Positions 62,880-64,000 of a stretch of DNA of 64,000 nt are shown here, piece by piece. Origin of the DNA: RYN-133 sp036497285 (GTDB lineage: Bacteria; Actinomycetota; Actinomycetes; Mycobacteriales; Jatrophihabitantaceae); NCBI GenBank assembly GCA_036497285.1, contig DASXJR010000121.1:12088-76087 (forward strand), read 5' to 3'. Numbering within the stretch: the stretch's first letter is position 1; the number at the start of each line of letters is the position of its first letter. The notes under the pieces are model-generated. The model saw only the letters and a program-made list of their open reading frames with translations, made no database searches and had not been told where the DNA came from. The position numbers were made by a program, and so were the translations under genes.

Positions 62880-64000
62880 ATGACGCAGACCGGCGAGCGC
62901 GGCGCCAGTGTCGCGATCGAGACCAGCGCGGGCAGCGACGCAGTCCGTTCGATCGACACGGGCACAATTCCCGACCGATTCGCGCGCGGCTGGCACTGCC
63001 TCGGCCTGGCCGACGAGTTCCATGACGGCAAGCCGCACGCGATCACTGCCTTCGGCGCGAAATTGGTGGTGTTCGCCAGTGCCGACGGCGCCCTGCACGT
63101 GCTCGACGCGTATTGCCGGCACATGGGCGGCGACCTCTCGCAGGGCACGGTGAAGGGCGACGCGATCGCCTGCCCGTTCCACGACTGGCGCTGGTCGGGA
63201 GCCGGCCGCTGCGTCGGCATCCCCTACGCGAAGCGGGTTCCGCTGCGGGCCCGCACGCGCGCCTGGACGACGATGGAGAAGAACGGCCAGCTGTTCGTCT
63301 GGAACGACCCGGAGGGCAACCCGCCGCCGCCCGAACTCGAGATCCCCGACATCGAGGGCGTCGGTTCGGAAGAGTGGAGCGACTGGGTCTGGACCAAACT
63401 GCACATCGAAGGCTCGAACTGCCGCGAGATCATCGACAACGTCTCGGACATGGCGCACTTCTACTACGTGCACTTCGCGTTCCCGACGTACTTCAAGAAC
63501 GTCTTCGAAGGACACGTCGCCACCCAGTACATGCAGTCGCGCGGACGTCCCGATATCGGCACCGGCGGTCAGTACGCCGGCGAGGACACCCTGCTCAAGA
63601 GCGAGGCGTCGTACTTCGGCCCGTCCTACATGATCAACTGGCTGTGGAACGACTTCAAAGGGACCACCGTCGAATCGCTGCTGGTCAACTGCCACTACCC
63701 CATCGACAAGAACAGCTTCCTTCTGCAGTACGGCGTGATGGTCAAGAAGCTGCCCGGTGTCGACCGTGAGACCGCAACCAAGATCGCGGCCAAGTTCGCC
63801 AAGAGCTTCAAGATCGGCTTCGAGCAGGACGTCGCGATCTGGCAGAACAAGACCCGCATCGACAACCCGTTGCTCTGTGAGGAGGACGGCCCGGTCTACC
63901 AATTGCGACGGTGGTACGAGCAGTTCTACGTCGACGCCGCCGACGTCACCGAGGAGATGACCACGCGGTTCGAGTTCGAGATCGACACCTCCCACGCCGT
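62880..64000 (+). CDS. kshA: 3-ketosteroid-9-alpha-hydroxylase oxygenase KshA (3' truncated by window end)
   Basis: The visible 373 residues form a Rieske oxygenase: [2Fe-2S] ligands Cys79-His81 and Cys98-His101 (CRH...CPFH) and the mononuclear iron site His193 and His198 (DMAHFYYVHF) with Asp317 (FEQDVAIWQ). KshA 9-alpha-hydroxylates 3-ketosteroids, opening ring B with KstD. AGGAGGG precedes ATG 62880. About 15 C-terminal residues are outside the window. In M. tuberculosis the gene divergent from hsaA is kshB, so its replacement by kshA is notable. Confidence 0.95.
   Translation, partial: MTQTGERGASVAIETSAGSDAVRSIDTGTIPDRFARGWHCLGLADEFHDGKPHAITAFGAKLVVFASADGALHVLDAYCRHMGGDLSQGTVKGDAIACPFHDWRWSGAGRCVGIPYAKRVPLRARTRAWTTMEKNGQLFVWNDPEGNPPPPELEIPDIEGVGSEEWSDWVWTKLHIEGSNCREIIDNVSDMAHFYYVHFAFPTYFKNVFEGHVATQYMQSRGRPDIGTGGQYAGEDTLLKSEASYFGPSYMINWLWNDFKGTTVESLLVNCHYPIDKNSFLLQYGVMVKKLPGVDRETATKIAAKFAKSFKIGFEQDVAIWQNKTRIDNPLLCEEDGPVYQLRRWYEQFYVDAADVTEEMTTRFEFEIDTSHA

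Overview
The window is GC-rich DNA from an actinomycete (Actinomycetota). The evidence is RbpA, a polyprenol-phosphomannose synthase beside Lnt, F420-type PPOX and deazaflavin-dependent nitroreductase-like proteins, a WS/DGAT acyltransferase, an ECF41/SigJ-type sigma factor, and a KstR/KstR2-type steroid-degradation locus ordered as in Mycobacterium tuberculosis. The genus cannot be fixed by reading alone; a soil or plant-associated, non-pathogenic relative is likely because an ACC deaminase with all its diagnostic residues is present. Genes are dense, often overlap by 1-4 bp, and commonly start with GTG. I found no tRNA, rRNA, CRISPR array, prophage or intact insertion sequence.

1-10 kb: a Gln/Tyr/Gly-repeat membrane protein with a DUF4333 tail, a 5'-3' exonuclease, a LacI regulator divergent from an amidohydrolase with a candidate operator between them, lnt-ppm1, rbpA and a secreted gamma-glutamyltransferase. 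10-21 kb: a glycerophosphodiesterase, a DUF885 protein, a FadD2-like acyl-CoA synthetase, a P450 next to a decayed TetR gene, a TetR/AidB-like pair behind a perfect palindrome, and a metal ABC transporter. 21-31 kb: DUF5999, a HAD phosphatase, guaB1, trpS with a ribosome-mediated tryptophan attenuator, a cation-diffusion facilitator, WS/DGAT, a Ser/Thr kinase and small enzymes. 31-43 kb: detoxification and redox enzymes, sigJ, SppA, ACC deaminase, a CGNR regulator divergent from an EamA transporter, a secreted S1 protease and a structured gene-free island near 42.8-43.0 kb. 43-48.5 kb: a UvrA paralogue with AraC and WYL regulators and a VOC protein.

49.4-64 kb is a steroid-catabolism island. 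FadA6, KstR2, IpdF and FadE30 face FadD3, a crotonase, FadE31, FadE32 and FadE33 across a 22-bp palindrome (rings C/D). HsaB-HsaC-HsaD-HsaA (ring A/B cleavage) diverge from KshA (9-alpha-hydroxylation) across two KstR-type boxes. The order mirrors the M. tuberculosis Rv3556c-Rv3571 block, with a crotonase inserted, an NTF2/SnoaL gene in place of aspB-nat, and kshA in place of kshB.

The intergenic DNA carries several unannotated repeat families: a 61-bp interspersed palindrome (two copies 8 kb apart), nested AGTGGTCA/TGACCACT palindromes at two loci, a 55-bp tandem duplication and a 54-bp direct repeat.
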